Assembly (NCBI GenBank): GCA_023667395.1
Contig: JAMPAC010000005.1
Location: 11,186-75,185, forward strand
Direction: 5' to 3'
DNA: 64,000 nt
Source: Blautia sp.
Lineage (GTDB): Bacteria; Bacillota; Clostridia; Lachnospirales; Lachnospiraceae
Below the pieces are notes generated by a model. The model was not told the DNA's origin and searched no databases. It was given only the letters and a program-made list of their open reading frames with translations. Each line of letters starts with the position of its first letter. Positions within the stretch are counted from its first letter, which is position 1. The position numbers and the translations under genes were made by a program. Positions 55,230-62,843 of the stretch are shown here, piece by piece.

Positions 55230-55860
55230 TTACTGCTTATCTATTGTTCTATCAAACAGCGGCATCCATTCCCTTTGCTTATATTTACCTCCATCCAACC
55301 AGATTGGCGTGAGCGTATAGGTCGGAACATTGGATTTTAAAACAACCAACTGTTGTGCATCATTATATCCCAATTTTCCCTCTTCGATTCTTTCCTGCGT
55401 CCATTTTTCCTTTAATTTTCCGTCTTCATCACTTTTCGCCGTCTTTAAAATTTCTCTTCCTATTTCACTGAAATATTTCTGTACAATCTGCTTTTGCCTT
55501 TGATCTTTAAATACCGCCGAATGGTCAGAAAATACTTTTTCTGTCATATCAAAACCAAACTTAATCTCGACATTTTCTATTCCCAACTCTTTTAAGCGCG
55601 TTAAAATTTCTGTTTCTTTCTCCTGGTTAAAACATATATATGCCAAAATTATTTTCTGACCTTTTAATTTTTCTTTTTCCTTTGCAGTCAATTCTTTTAC
55701 ATGTGACTCCTGCGTCTCCCTTTCCCCTATAGGTATTCCCATATACTCCTGAAAGATAGAAATAACCTGCCTACCGGAATATGCACCGTCATCAAAAAAA
55801 AATAATAGCTTCTTTCTTTCCGTTTTCCCTTAACGATTCAAATTTCTCTTGACATATCAT
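55230..55860 (-). pseudogene. PRTase-CE (phosphoribosyltransferase-like) remnant with a frameshift in a T9 run
   Basis: The main frame (170 codons to 55742) continues upstream in frame through FFFDDGAYSGRQVISIF, a PRPP-binding-type DDxxxSG motif, and ends with TPIWLDGGKYKQREWMPLFDR, the typical C-terminus of PRTase-CE proteins of conflict systems. Upstream of a run of nine T (55794-55802) the sensible sequence (KFESLRENGKKEAIIFF) lies in another frame, so one T too many breaks the gene. Even joined, about 90 N-terminal residues of the usual family length are missing. It could be a decayed gene or a phase-variable one. Confidence 0.6.
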
Positions 55861-55868
55861 CAGAATAC

Positions 55869-56288
55869 TCAATCTACCATGCCCACTGAAACCGAAACGC
55901 CAGCCCCCTTACAAAATGCCAACGTCAATTCCCTGATAGCATCATTGGACAGCTTCAAGGATTTATCCGACAATATATAATCTGCGTCTGCCGACTCTAT
56001 CTTGATAGAAGCCTTTTCATAATAAGGATTCTTTAGCTCAAACGAAATCATATTTCCGTCATTGCAATCCATAATACCCTTTGCTAAATCTCCTTCTCCC
56101 CCATCGATAAACAGTAACTCTATATCATAAAGGCTTTTGTCCAATAACGACTGCATTTCCAAAAAATGCTTCTTCATCTCATAAACACCATTCCTATATT
56201 CATCATTACGAAACGGGATCTGAGAAACGCCCAGTTTTTTAAGCATTGACAAGAATTTGTCAATGAATAGTATTTCATTATTGTACAT
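55869..56288 (-). CDS. Unknown 139-residue partner of the PRTase-like remnant
   Basis: A soluble protein starting MYNNEILFIDKFLSMLKKLG. It has acidic blocks (LLFIDGGEGDLAKGIMDCNDG, IESADADYILSDKSL) and no membrane helix. It ends 9 bases before the likely start of the PRTase-like gene, so the two were probably one operon. Base composition is AT-richer than in neighbouring genes, which hints at transfer. No family is recognised. Confidence 0.6.
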   Translation of the reverse strand: MYNNEILFIDKFLSMLKKLGVSQIPFRNDEYRNGVYEMKKHFLEMQSLLDKSLYDIELLFIDGGEGDLAKGIMDCNDGNMISFELKNPYYEKASIKIESADADYILSDKSLKLSNDAIRELTLAFCKGAGVSVSVGMVD

Positions 56289-56468
56289 TCGTATTCCTCC
56301 ATGATAGACAACTACCTATATACTTAGCAAAATTTTATCAACTATACGGCTTAAAATCAAGAACTTTTTTATTTGATTAGGCTTTGATTCCCATTACAAA
56401 AATTTTCTCCCTGCTATGGACTCTGCTGGCTTCTCACAGTTCGTTGTTACTCGGCTAAGGGAACTGCT

Positions 56469-56489
56469 GCAGGAAGACCGGGGCGGTCT
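56469..56489. repeat. 21-bp direct repeat, right copy
   Basis: Identical to 55142-55162 and followed by TCACTTTTACC, a T-rich tail that would complete the split terminator. The rest of the 56289-56525 gap shows no gene. Confidence 0.8.
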
Positions 56490-56525
56490 TCACTTTTACC
56501 CTTTCCACTTTATCATTCTAACCTT

Positions 56526-56975
56526 TCACGGAATAGCATCTTTCATGGAATAAAAGACCATACTCCGCACGGTTTCAAACAGCCTGGCGGCTTCGTACAT
56601 CAACTCTGTTTTGTCCGCGTCATTCTCCTCCGGACGCAGGCTGGCGATCCTTTTCAGGCCTGTTGTCACCCTGTTTTCCAGTTCCTGCGCATCTTCGATA
56701 TACGCGACGGTGAAGCGGTACTTCCTCTCCAGCTGCGGGTAAAGTTCCTCGAATTTTGCGGAGATCGGGTCGAAAAACTTATAGTAAAAGAAGCTGAATA
56801 CATCGAAGGGCCGGTTCCAGCCGTCCTCCCCGTGAAAGACCTCATCCACGTAACCCAGCATGACTTCCGCATAATACCGTAATTTCAGCCCAATACTGTC
56901 CCTGGGCTCACCCTCAATGATTTCCCTGTATTCCTGTCTGATCTCCTCGTCCAGGGAAAGCTCTTTTTCTCCCAT
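56526..56975 (-). CDS. Unknown 149-residue protein
   Basis: From MGEKELSLDEEIRQEYREII at the ATG at 56975, with AGGAGGACG upstream; the longer open frame to 57107 has no good start. Acidic and all-helical by eye, with aromatic-rich stretch FDVFSFFYYKFFDPISAKF around residue 55-75. No motif recognised. It follows the gene at 57022-57525 by 46 bases, probably in the same transcript. Confidence 0.65.
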   Translation of the reverse strand: MGEKELSLDEEIRQEYREIIEGEPRDSIGLKLRYYAEVMLGYVDEVFHGEDGWNRPFDVFSFFYYKFFDPISAKFEELYPQLERKYRFTVAYIEDAQELENRVTTGLKRIASLRPEENDADKTELMYEAARLFETVRSMVFYSMKDAIP

Positions 56976-57021
56976 ATATCGTCCTCCTGTCTTTATTTTT
57001 CCCGCTTTGCTTTCGTCCTTT

Positions 57022-57525
57022 TCACGACACCCTGCACAGGCCGCCGTATCCGTATGTAATGCCGATCCGCATGATCTCGCCGTGCCCGCCGGAGAGGTCC
57101 TGCGCATTCCGCATTACAAAACCGGCGCTGTACACATAGGCCTCCGGATACAGGATATACGTTTCAATGCCCGAAATATCCTCCCGTTCACGCTCCCATT
57201 CCGATTCCCTGTCGGAGACATACAGGAAAGAATACTGCACGTCAAAGGGTTCGGGCATCATCATTGTCAGGCACGTCATTTCATTGCGGATCACATGGTA
57301 GACAAGGTATCCGCTCTGCCGTTCAAATTCTTCCACCAGCCTCTTTTCCGCCTCTGACAGAGCATACAGCACCCCTACTCTGTTTCCCTTTCCCGCATAG
57401 CTGGCACACACCTTCCCCTCTTCTTGAAACATCCTGATCACGGACTCTTTCGGCTCATCATACAGCTGCAGCATCTGCATTCTTTTTACCGCTTCGTCGA
57501 TCCATTTTTCTTTTCCTTCGTTCAT
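57022..57525 (-). CDS. Unknown 167-residue protein
   Basis: From MNEGKEKWIDEAVKRMQML, with GGGAGGATG upstream. Mixed alpha/beta soluble protein with LVYHVIRNEMTCLTMMMPEP, a charged segment DRESEWEREREDISG and a glycine-rich end GGHGEIMRIGITYGYGG. Related in layout to small immunity-type proteins of Clostridia, but no firm family. Likely first gene of a two-gene operon with 56526-56975. Confidence 0.65.
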   Translation of the reverse strand: MNEGKEKWIDEAVKRMQMLQLYDEPKESVIRMFQEEGKVCASYAGKGNRVGVLYALSEAEKRLVEEFERQSGYLVYHVIRNEMTCLTMMMPEPFDVQYSFLYVSDRESEWEREREDISGIETYILYPEAYVYSAGFVMRNAQDLSGGHGEIMRIGITYGYGGLCRVS

Positions 57526-57626
57526 CTTCCATCCTCCCGTTTATGATCTGATTCTTTCAGACTCAGCTTTTTTTATATCTGCCTTCGCAAAGCGCCCTCT
57601 CCACGGGTATCTCCTGCTCCGCCGCC

Positions 57627-57677
57627 TTGCCTTCCTGCTTTTACTATAGCGTCGGTTTTCCTGCCCGGTTGCAAAAA
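57627..57677. repeat. About 51-bp direct repeat, left copy
   Basis: It shares ATAGCG, then GGTTTTCCTGCCCGGTTGCA and a run of A with 63533-63583 (a few differences in the first half). The two copies lie 5.9 kb apart and bracket the small-RNA-like units, toxin-antitoxin loci, Rpn nuclease and the CRISPR accessory operon. Confidence 0.6.
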
Positions 57678-57683
57678 AAGCGC

Positions 57684-57854
57684 AAAAAAATTCTGTAGAT
57701 CTTTTCTACAGAACTTTTTGGTAATCGGAAATGAGGAAACCGTGTACGGATCAGTGTGTCAATGCCCTGTATCGGGCTCATTCCATTTCTATCCTGCCAA
57801 TAGCGCCCCTCTTTCCCACGCCTTAAGCATAACACAATCCCATACTTTCTGCAA
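57684..57854 (-). ncRNA. Small-RNA-like unit, copy 1
   Basis: Minus strand: promoter TTGCAG (57849-57854), 17-base spacer, TATGCT (57826-57831), about 135 transcribed bases and a terminator TTCTGTAGA/TCTACAGAA (57691-57713) followed by seven T. The first 75-80 transcribed bases and the promoter are almost identical to a second unit at 58702-58963; the terminators are also identical. No convincing protein is encoded on this strand. Function unknown. Confidence 0.5.
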
Positions 57855-57891
57855 GAAAATCAATTCGATTTACAGCTTGCCAGATTTTCAT

Positions 57892-57966
57892 CTAACTTTT
57901 GCCCATACGTTTTCCTGTAAGTTTCAAATCTTGCTTAAACTGATTAGATGGAACAATTTTAAGCAT
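57892..57966 (-). pseudogene. Decayed YafQ/RelE-type toxin fragment
   Basis: Starts MLKIVPSNQFKQDLKL, the typical YafQ N-terminus, but hits a stop after 24 codons. A short piece of the expected later sequence (QKLDENLAS) follows in another frame, so there is an internal deletion and a frameshift. The ATG overlaps the antitoxin stop as in intact operons. Confidence 0.65.
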
Positions 57967-58102
57967 CGGTAAATACCTCGTCTAACACTTCATCCAATGA
58001 TTCATAGCGCTTGTAATTACCGGGATTCTTTTTCATTTCCTCATATTCATCCAACGCCGCCCTTGTTTCCGCATTTGGCGTAAGACGTTTGATAGATGCG
58101 TA
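57959..58102 (-). pseudogene. Truncated DinJ/RelB-type antitoxin remnant
   Basis: 47 codons ending LTPNAETRAALDEYEEMKK...YESLDEVLDEVFTDA, the C-terminal toxin-binding half of DinJ/RelB antitoxins. The N-terminal ribbon-helix-helix part is missing: upstream the sequence turns into the promoter of the antisense RNA. No start codon is evident. Confidence 0.65.
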
Positions 58103-58110
58103 AAAAACAC

Positions 58111-58251
58111 TTGAAATCTGCAAAAATCAATGCTATTATATACATATAAAAAGGGAAAGCACCCATTCCAAAGTGGATGCTCCTAAAAAGGGTTAAATGT
58201 CCTTACGGACACTGCCTCTCTCGTGGACCAGACGAGGGAGGCTTATTTTTT
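58111..58251 (+). ncRNA. Antisense RNA antitoxin of the type I toxin at 58243-58362, with promoter and terminator
   Basis: Promoter TTGAAA (58111-58116), 17-base spacer, TATTAT (58134-58139); expected RNA from about 58145 to a strong terminator GCCTCTCTCGT/ACGAGGGAGGC (58214-58242) with a T-run to 58251. It runs opposite to the toxin and overlaps its 3' end, as in TxpA/RatA and BsrG/SR4 pairs. Confidence 0.7.
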
Positions 58252-58362
58252 ACGCTTGTTCCTCTTATCGAGAAAGGCAAGCAACGCAATAACAAAGCTA
58301 CCAAAGGCAATCAGCAAAGCCAATATGCCAATGAAAATCGATATGATTTCAAAAGCTGTCAT
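58243..58362 (-). CDS. Holin-like type I toxin (TxpA/BsrG-like), 39 residues
   Basis: A single hydrophobic helix (EIISIFIGILALLIAFGSFV and the following IALLAFL) and a basic end DKRNKRKK. This is the form of Firmicute type I toxins annotated as putative holin-like toxin, which damage the membrane when overexpressed. GGAAGGAGG precedes the ATG. The toxin mRNA would overlap the antisense RNA at its 3' end, where two hairpins follow the stop. The gene is short but has promoter, ribosome site and terminator. Confidence 0.85.
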   Translation of the reverse strand: MTAFEIISIFIGILALLIAFGSFVIALLAFLDKRNKRKK

Positions 58363-58463
58363 AAGCGCCACCTCCTTCCAACGTACTATGTACGTTTTGT
58401 ACTCCGGCAAGCCGGGATAAGCTAGGAGGCTACCACCCTGTCATGGATACTTTCCGTAAATAA

Positions 58464-58492
58464 ATTATACCATATTTCTGATAATATGTATA
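58464..58492 (-). promoter_or_regulatory. Promoter of the type I toxin
   Basis: Minus strand TATACA (58487-58492), a 17-base spacer and a perfect TATAAT (58464-58469) with TG one base upstream (extended -10). About 95 untranslated bases follow, with an ACGTACATAGTACGT hairpin that may delay translation. Confidence 0.7.
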
Positions 58493-58701
58493 TGAAAACA
58501 TAATTTGGAATTGAAATTGGTTGACATAATCCTTTACTTTCCCATCTATTTCCTTTTCGCTTTCAGCATCCAATATTTGCAAAGAAGTTTCTGAAAATTC
58601 CACCCTGTCATATTGGTAATTTCTGCAAGGTACGCGCTCACCATGTAAAAGGGCATAGAATGAAGAAAACAGACATCACCAGTAGAGTACAAGAAAAGCG
58701 C

Positions 58702-58963
58702 AAAAAAATTCTGTAGATCTTTTCTACAGAACTTTTTGGAACGGATTACCTTTCGGCTGCATCCGATTCCCTGTAAACGAGCTGGCTGGAAACCAGCTGA
58801 CTGCCCAGCTGAACTATTGCCTACAAAATCTAAAAACACAAAAAAAGGGAGGAGTAAATTATGAGTGTCAATGCCCTGCATCGGGCTCATTCCATTTCTA
58901 TCCTTCCAATAGCGCCCCGCTTTCCCACGCCTTAAGCATAACACAATCCCATACTTTCTGCAA
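58702..58963 (-). ncRNA. Small-RNA-like unit, copy 2
   Basis: Minus strand: TTGCAG (58958-58963), 17-base spacer, TATGCT (58935-58940), about 225 transcribed bases and the same terminator TTCTGTAGA/TCTACAGAA (58709-58731). The 5' part equals copy 1 except for a few bases; about 115 unrelated bases sit between it and the terminator. On the plus strand the conserved part could also encode 24 residues from an ATG at 58861 with GGGAGGAG upstream. The rest of 58363-59130 shows no gene. Confidence 0.5.
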
Positions 58964-59130
58964 GGAAATTAATTCGATTTACCACATTCCAAGTAACAGT
59001 TCAAACTCGTCTCACAAGAATGTCTTTTCCCCAGTATTCCAGTCTTTTTCTGTCCTTTTCGTCTCCAAAATCCACTGAAATACACAGTTTCCATGCCGTT
59101 TTAACTACTTTTAGAACCAGACTGCAAAAC

Positions 59131-60099
59131 CTATATTTTGGCTTCCGACATTTCTGCAAGCAACTTATTTCTGTAGGCAACATCCTCTGTTACCCTTTTA
59201 ATATCCTCATTCCGATTATTTGACAATAGATAACTTATCAGAGAAATGATAGCGTTTTCGCCTTGAACAATGCCTTTTTGAATCCCTCTATTTTCTACAC
59301 GATCCAGCACTTCACACATAGTTGTCTCTCTCCTTTCCATTTCAATATTGTACGCATCTTCAAATCGATTATCTTTTGTCATAATAGACATCAACTGCAA
59401 CAGTTCATGCACATGCCTTATCGTAGTATTCGATGGAATATAATTCTTATTTTTACGCATCTGCACGAAATAATCTGCTACAATCTTAAAATCACTTGTG
59501 AACATCTGCACTTGTTCATCAGTAAGGTATGCGATTTCATACAGATTCATGCGATAGTCATTCACAAACGGCTTTAACTCTTCCGGAACGTCCAGACATT
59601 CATATAATGTTCTTGGTTTTCTCCACTGCCTGTCATATCCGAAATACAATACCAGTGTCACCACAGGGTATCTCGCTGCAGTTTTCCCTGTCTTTTCCCG
59701 CATCTCCTTATCCGTCAAGAGCTGCGCCCGGTAAGCGGCTCCGTCATAAGAAAATAACCGAAAGGGCATGTCATTGTCAATATCCGTCTGGTTTTCCAAT
59801 CCGTACAGTGCGATACGCACAAGCCCTTTCCGCCAATACTTGGCGACATCCCTTTCCTGCGCATGTAACTTCCCGTCTGCCTTGTAACTGGAATTAGGGC
59901 TTTCGTCATCCAATTCTTCCTCTTTCACAAGAAGTTTTCCGTCAAACAGCAGCACATTTATGATATCCGCAAACACGTCATTGTAAGCTTCCTCAATCAA
60001 TTTCTTACTTATCTGTATCTGTTCTGTATCTGTTGCATCCGTTTCCAGTGCATGACGGTACTGCTCTAATTCCAGTTCCGCTTTCCAGTTTCTCCGCAT
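59131..60099 (-). CDS. Rpn-family recombination-promoting nuclease (PD-(D/E)XK)
   Basis: 322 residues. The N-terminal KKLIEEAYNDVFADIINVLLFDGKLLVKEEEL, the YPVVTLVLYFGYDRQWRKPRTLYECLD core and the C-terminal coiled part are typical of Lachnospiraceae Rpn/YhgA-like proteins, which are Mg-dependent DNA nucleases linked to recombination and possibly phage defence. The exact start is uncertain: the ATG at 60099 has no clear ribosome site and adds about 30 residues. Confidence 0.82.
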   Translation of the reverse strand: MRRNWKAELELEQYRHALETDATDTEQIQISKKLIEEAYNDVFADIINVLLFDGKLLVKEEELDDESPNSSYKADGKLHAQERDVAKYWRKGLVRIALYGLENQTDIDNDMPFRLFSYDGAAYRAQLLTDKEMREKTGKTAARYPVVTLVLYFGYDRQWRKPRTLYECLDVPEELKPFVNDYRMNLYEIAYLTDEQVQMFTSDFKIVADYFVQMRKNKNYIPSNTTIRHVHELLQLMSIMTKDNRFEDAYNIEMERRETTMCEVLDRVENRGIQKGIVQGENAIISLISYLLSNNRNEDIKRVTEDVAYRNKLLAEMSEAKI

Positions 60100-60219
60100 G
60101 GATGGTGGTTCTTTGGAAAACAGGTATGCCGCTCCGTCCGCTCAGAACAGGGCAGTGCGCCTCCGCCGTCCCTTTAGCTGCAAACCGACAAATCGCCGGA
60201 AACCATCGGGGCTGAACTG

Positions 60220-61194
60220 TTACCATTCCAAATGATATTTCCCAAACCCAAAGCTGGTATTTTTCCCGATCTGCGTCACCTCACCCGCCAGCAGCAGATC
60301 CAGCCACTTTTCTGAAATGTCCGTCAGTTCCGCCTTTCCCACAATGCCTTTCAGCATGATATTCTGTCCGTGTCTGGAGGAATACCTGGAAATCTCTTTC
60401 TGCCTGGCCCACCCGGAGGCCACGGTCAGCGCGGGCTGTTCCGGCGGTTGGAACAGCCTGTACCCGCCGCCCTCTTCCCCAATCACGTTTTCAAAACAGG
60501 ACAGTATCCACAGCCTCCGCAGCACTCCGGCGCTCAGGGCTTCCCCTGTAAAAGACTGCTGGAACTGCCCCTGATATTTCAGACATAAAGGAGTCTCAAA
60601 GACAAGGGATCCTGCAAACGGCTCCCTGTTCCCCGGCTCCGTCTGTTCACAGGCCTGCAGCAGTTTTGTCCTCCTGTGAGCCACATACTCCCCCAGGGTT
60701 TCCCACCGGTACCGCTCCATATAGACATTCCGCCCCTCCAAAACGGGCTGTCCATACAGGTTGCGCACCGACAGGACGCGGAACCGGCTGCCATGACTTC
60801 CCAGCCCGTTCTGCCCAAGGGCGTAAACCGCATTCAGATACTGGCTGAAATACACGATCGTCCTGCCAAACAGGGTCAGCGTAAATTCCAGGCGATCCCC
60901 CGCCGCAAACTCTTTTCTCCTGTCCGTGCAGCAGAGGGTATATCCCACGCTGTCCCCTGCATGGACGGACTCCGGCAGCTTTTCAAAGCGGGAATACATC
61001 GTCCTCTGGACAATGCATTCATCCCGGAACCCACAGCTTTCGCACTGCCTGTTGGCAATACAGTTGGCCCGCAGCAGCATTTCCCCGATCCCTCCGCGGA
61101 TGGCGGAGACTTTCTCCCGGACTAACTCCGTCTCCTCCTCAAATTCGATTACAAACGTCAACCTTGTATACCTGATCTTTTTATAATCCTCCAT
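60220..61194 (-). CDS. cas6: Cas6 CRISPR RNA-processing endoribonuclease
   Basis: A 324-residue RAMP-fold protein of the PF10040 Cas6 group. It has a four-Cys cluster (C45, C51, C54, C60) seen in many of these proteins, two ferredoxin-like halves and the C-terminal glycine-rich loop QIGKNTSFGFGKYHLEW. Cas6 cuts pre-crRNA within repeats for type I or III systems. GGGAG precedes the ATG. It ends the minus-strand CRISPR accessory operon, 62 bases after the small ring-nuclease-like gene. No CRISPR array is within the window. Confidence 0.88.
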   Translation of the reverse strand: MEDYKKIRYTRLTFVIEFEEETELVREKVSAIRGGIGEMLLRANCIANRQCESCGFRDECIVQRTMYSRFEKLPESVHAGDSVGYTLCCTDRRKEFAAGDRLEFTLTLFGRTIVYFSQYLNAVYALGQNGLGSHGSRFRVLSVRNLYGQPVLEGRNVYMERYRWETLGEYVAHRRTKLLQACEQTEPGNREPFAGSLVFETPLCLKYQGQFQQSFTGEALSAGVLRRLWILSCFENVIGEEGGGYRLFQPPEQPALTVASGWARQKEISRYSSRHGQNIMLKGIVGKAELTDISEKWLDLLLAGEVTQIGKNTSFGFGKYHLEW

Positions 61195-61256
61195 CCGGTC
61201 AACTCCCTCTCAGCGCCTGTTCCACAGCCTGGCGCCTTTCCTCACAACTCCCGTAC

Positions 61257-61619
61257 TCAGGCCGTTCCATACTCCCTGAACCGGACAAACTCAAATTCCA
61301 CTTCTTTCTTCCCCGTTGCCGGATCTTCCTTCACTTTCCGCTCACTGCAGGCTGCGACTACCCTGATCCCTCTTGCCTTCAGTCTCGTGACCACGGCATA
61401 AGCCATGCAGAATTCCCCCTGGCACATGACAGCATCGGGACAATATTTCTCAATCTTTTTGCATTCTTTTTCCGCACAGGCGGTCAATTCCGCAGTCCCC
61501 ATATCCGGCGGCACATTGGGAAAAGGAATGTCCACGATATCCTTCCCCAGCTTCCGCGCCGCACGGATCTGTTTTTCTCCCCATGCACTGCTGGGATGAT
61601 TCGAATAATTTACAAACAC
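61257..61619 (-). CDS. Small type III CRISPR-associated protein, ring-nuclease-like (possibly Csx20-like)
   Basis: 120 residues, GTG start overlapping the sigma-like gene by 10 bases. It begins FVNYSNHPSSAWGEKQIRAARK, has DIVDIPFPNVPP and MCQGEFCMAYAVVTRLKARGIRVVAACSER and ends with EFEFVRFREYG. This Rossmann-like small protein recurs, to my memory, near type III CRISPR loci and looks like the small CARF-type ring nucleases that degrade cyclic oligoadenylate, but I cannot name the family with certainty. Its job would be to switch the CARF response off. Confidence 0.6.
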   Translation of the reverse strand: MFVNYSNHPSSAWGEKQIRAARKLGKDIVDIPFPNVPPDMGTAELTACAEKECKKIEKYCPDAVMCQGEFCMAYAVVTRLKARGIRVVAACSERKVKEDPATGKKEVEFEFVRFREYGTA

Positions 61620-62827
61620 TGGAACACATCCCTTTCTTTCACCAAAAGCGCTTTCACCAGTTCCACATACTTCTTCCGCTCCCTTGAGATCGTGCTCTTA
61701 TCCTTTCCCTCCAGTTCCGCGATCACCTTGTCCGAAAAGTCAAAATCCCCCCGCAGAAGCTTCACGTACACCTCATGGAAATCTTCCGGATATTCCGCCA
61801 GCGCCCTGTGCAGATACTTTTCATCCAGCAGCTTCCGGTACAGGAAACCGCCCCTGGGCTCCAGCAGCAGATAGAATTCCACATCCCCCGCCGGTTCCGT
61901 GGGATAGGGCTGACCGTTGCCGTCCAGCTTCAGTTCCTTTAACAGGTTGGAGGAAAAAAACAGCTGAATGGTTCTCTTCTCCCGCAAGCCTTTTCCCGAG
62001 TCGATCAGTGCCCATTTCCTCTCGATATTCTCGCAGAAAGCTTTCAGCATATCCCGGGCCGCTTCCCGGTTCTCCGCCTCCTCCGTCCCGTTCCTCTCAT
62101 CCGCCAGCTGAAATTCCACAGGATCGCCGTTCTCATCCGTTCCCCCGTCCATGGATATGCAGGAAACGGTATCGAACACCAGCGTCCGCACCAGTTCCCG
62201 CGCCTTTGCCGTATACCAGTCTTTTCCCTGACACTCTTCCCGGATCTCGTCCATGATTTTGTCGGGAGACGCTTCTTTTCCCATCCTCTGCATCATATTT
62301 TTCCTACCGCGCGCCAGTTTCATGATCCTGCACAGATTCCGTTCCGGTATCTCCCCGTCGTATATGCCCATCCCGCTTAAGTCGTTTTTCGCCGCTCCCA
62401 TCTGGGCGGCCTGCTTATAGAGCACCCCCAGACAGGCCAGGAAGCTGTATCGCTCTCCCTTCCCGTTCACTCCCGTGTAACTGCATACCGCCTTATTTAT
62501 GGCTTCCGCAAAGGCCACGTTGTCAATATCCTGCCTGTTTTTCACCGACGCGATATCCTCGTCCATGCCATATCCTTTTTCCCGCTCCTTATGGGCGTCC
62601 GTCAGCCGTTCCTGAAACCGCCTGTATGCTCCCGGCCTGTAAGCCTGCATGGCTTCCGTCCAGAAGTCGTCCCGCATGGGATACCTCCGGAACAGATCCA
62701 GGCGCTGCTCCTTTCCTTCCCCTCCGCCGGTTCCCACAGGCATCCGGGCAAGCTTTCCCAGAAAATCCCCATGCCTGGCCTCAAATTCTCCGGCAAGTTC
62801 CTCTTTGATATCCTCTCTTCCGTCCAT
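61610..62827 (-). CDS. Sigma-70-like transcription factor in a CRISPR accessory operon
   Basis: 405 residues from an ATG with GGAGGACG upstream. Residues about 105-145 (AEAINKAVCSYTGVNGKGERYSF) resemble sigma region 2; 158-195 (ERNLCRIMKLARGRKNMMQ, then RMGKEASPDKIMDEI) resemble region 3; 220-257 (ISMDGGTDENGDP then FQLADERNGTEEAENRE) match the SLDxP...ADExxxPEE stretch between regions 3 and 4. Residues 355-390 (DFDFSDKVIAELEGKDKSTI, then SRERKKYVELV) look like a region-4 helix-turn-helix. There is an extra N-terminal domain of about 95 residues. It lies between a CARF protein and a ring-nuclease-like protein, suggesting signal-controlled transcription. Assignment is by eye. Confidence 0.6.
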   Translation of the reverse strand: MDGREDIKEELAGEFEARHGDFLGKLARMPVGTGGGEGKEQRLDLFRRYPMRDDFWTEAMQAYRPGAYRRFQERLTDAHKEREKGYGMDEDIASVKNRQDIDNVAFAEAINKAVCSYTGVNGKGERYSFLACLGVLYKQAAQMGAAKNDLSGMGIYDGEIPERNLCRIMKLARGRKNMMQRMGKEASPDKIMDEIREECQGKDWYTAKARELVRTLVFDTVSCISMDGGTDENGDPVEFQLADERNGTEEAENREAARDMLKAFCENIERKWALIDSGKGLREKRTIQLFFSSNLLKELKLDGNGQPYPTEPAGDVEFYLLLEPRGGFLYRKLLDEKYLHRALAEYPEDFHEVYVKLLRGDFDFSDKVIAELEGKDKSTISRERKKYVELVKALLVKERDVFQCL

Positions 62828-62843
62828 CCTTTCGTCCTCCGGC

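Noticed and set aside
58861-58935. 24-residue plus-strand ORF with a good ribosome site
   Set aside because: Copy 1 of the repeat lacks its start codon and ribosome site, so coding is not supported; kept only as an alternative reading.
57684-58963. Considered as CRISPR repeats near cas6
   Set aside because: Only two copies, units over 100 bases with promoter and terminator, spacing about 1.1 kb; not a CRISPR array. No array was seen anywhere in the window.
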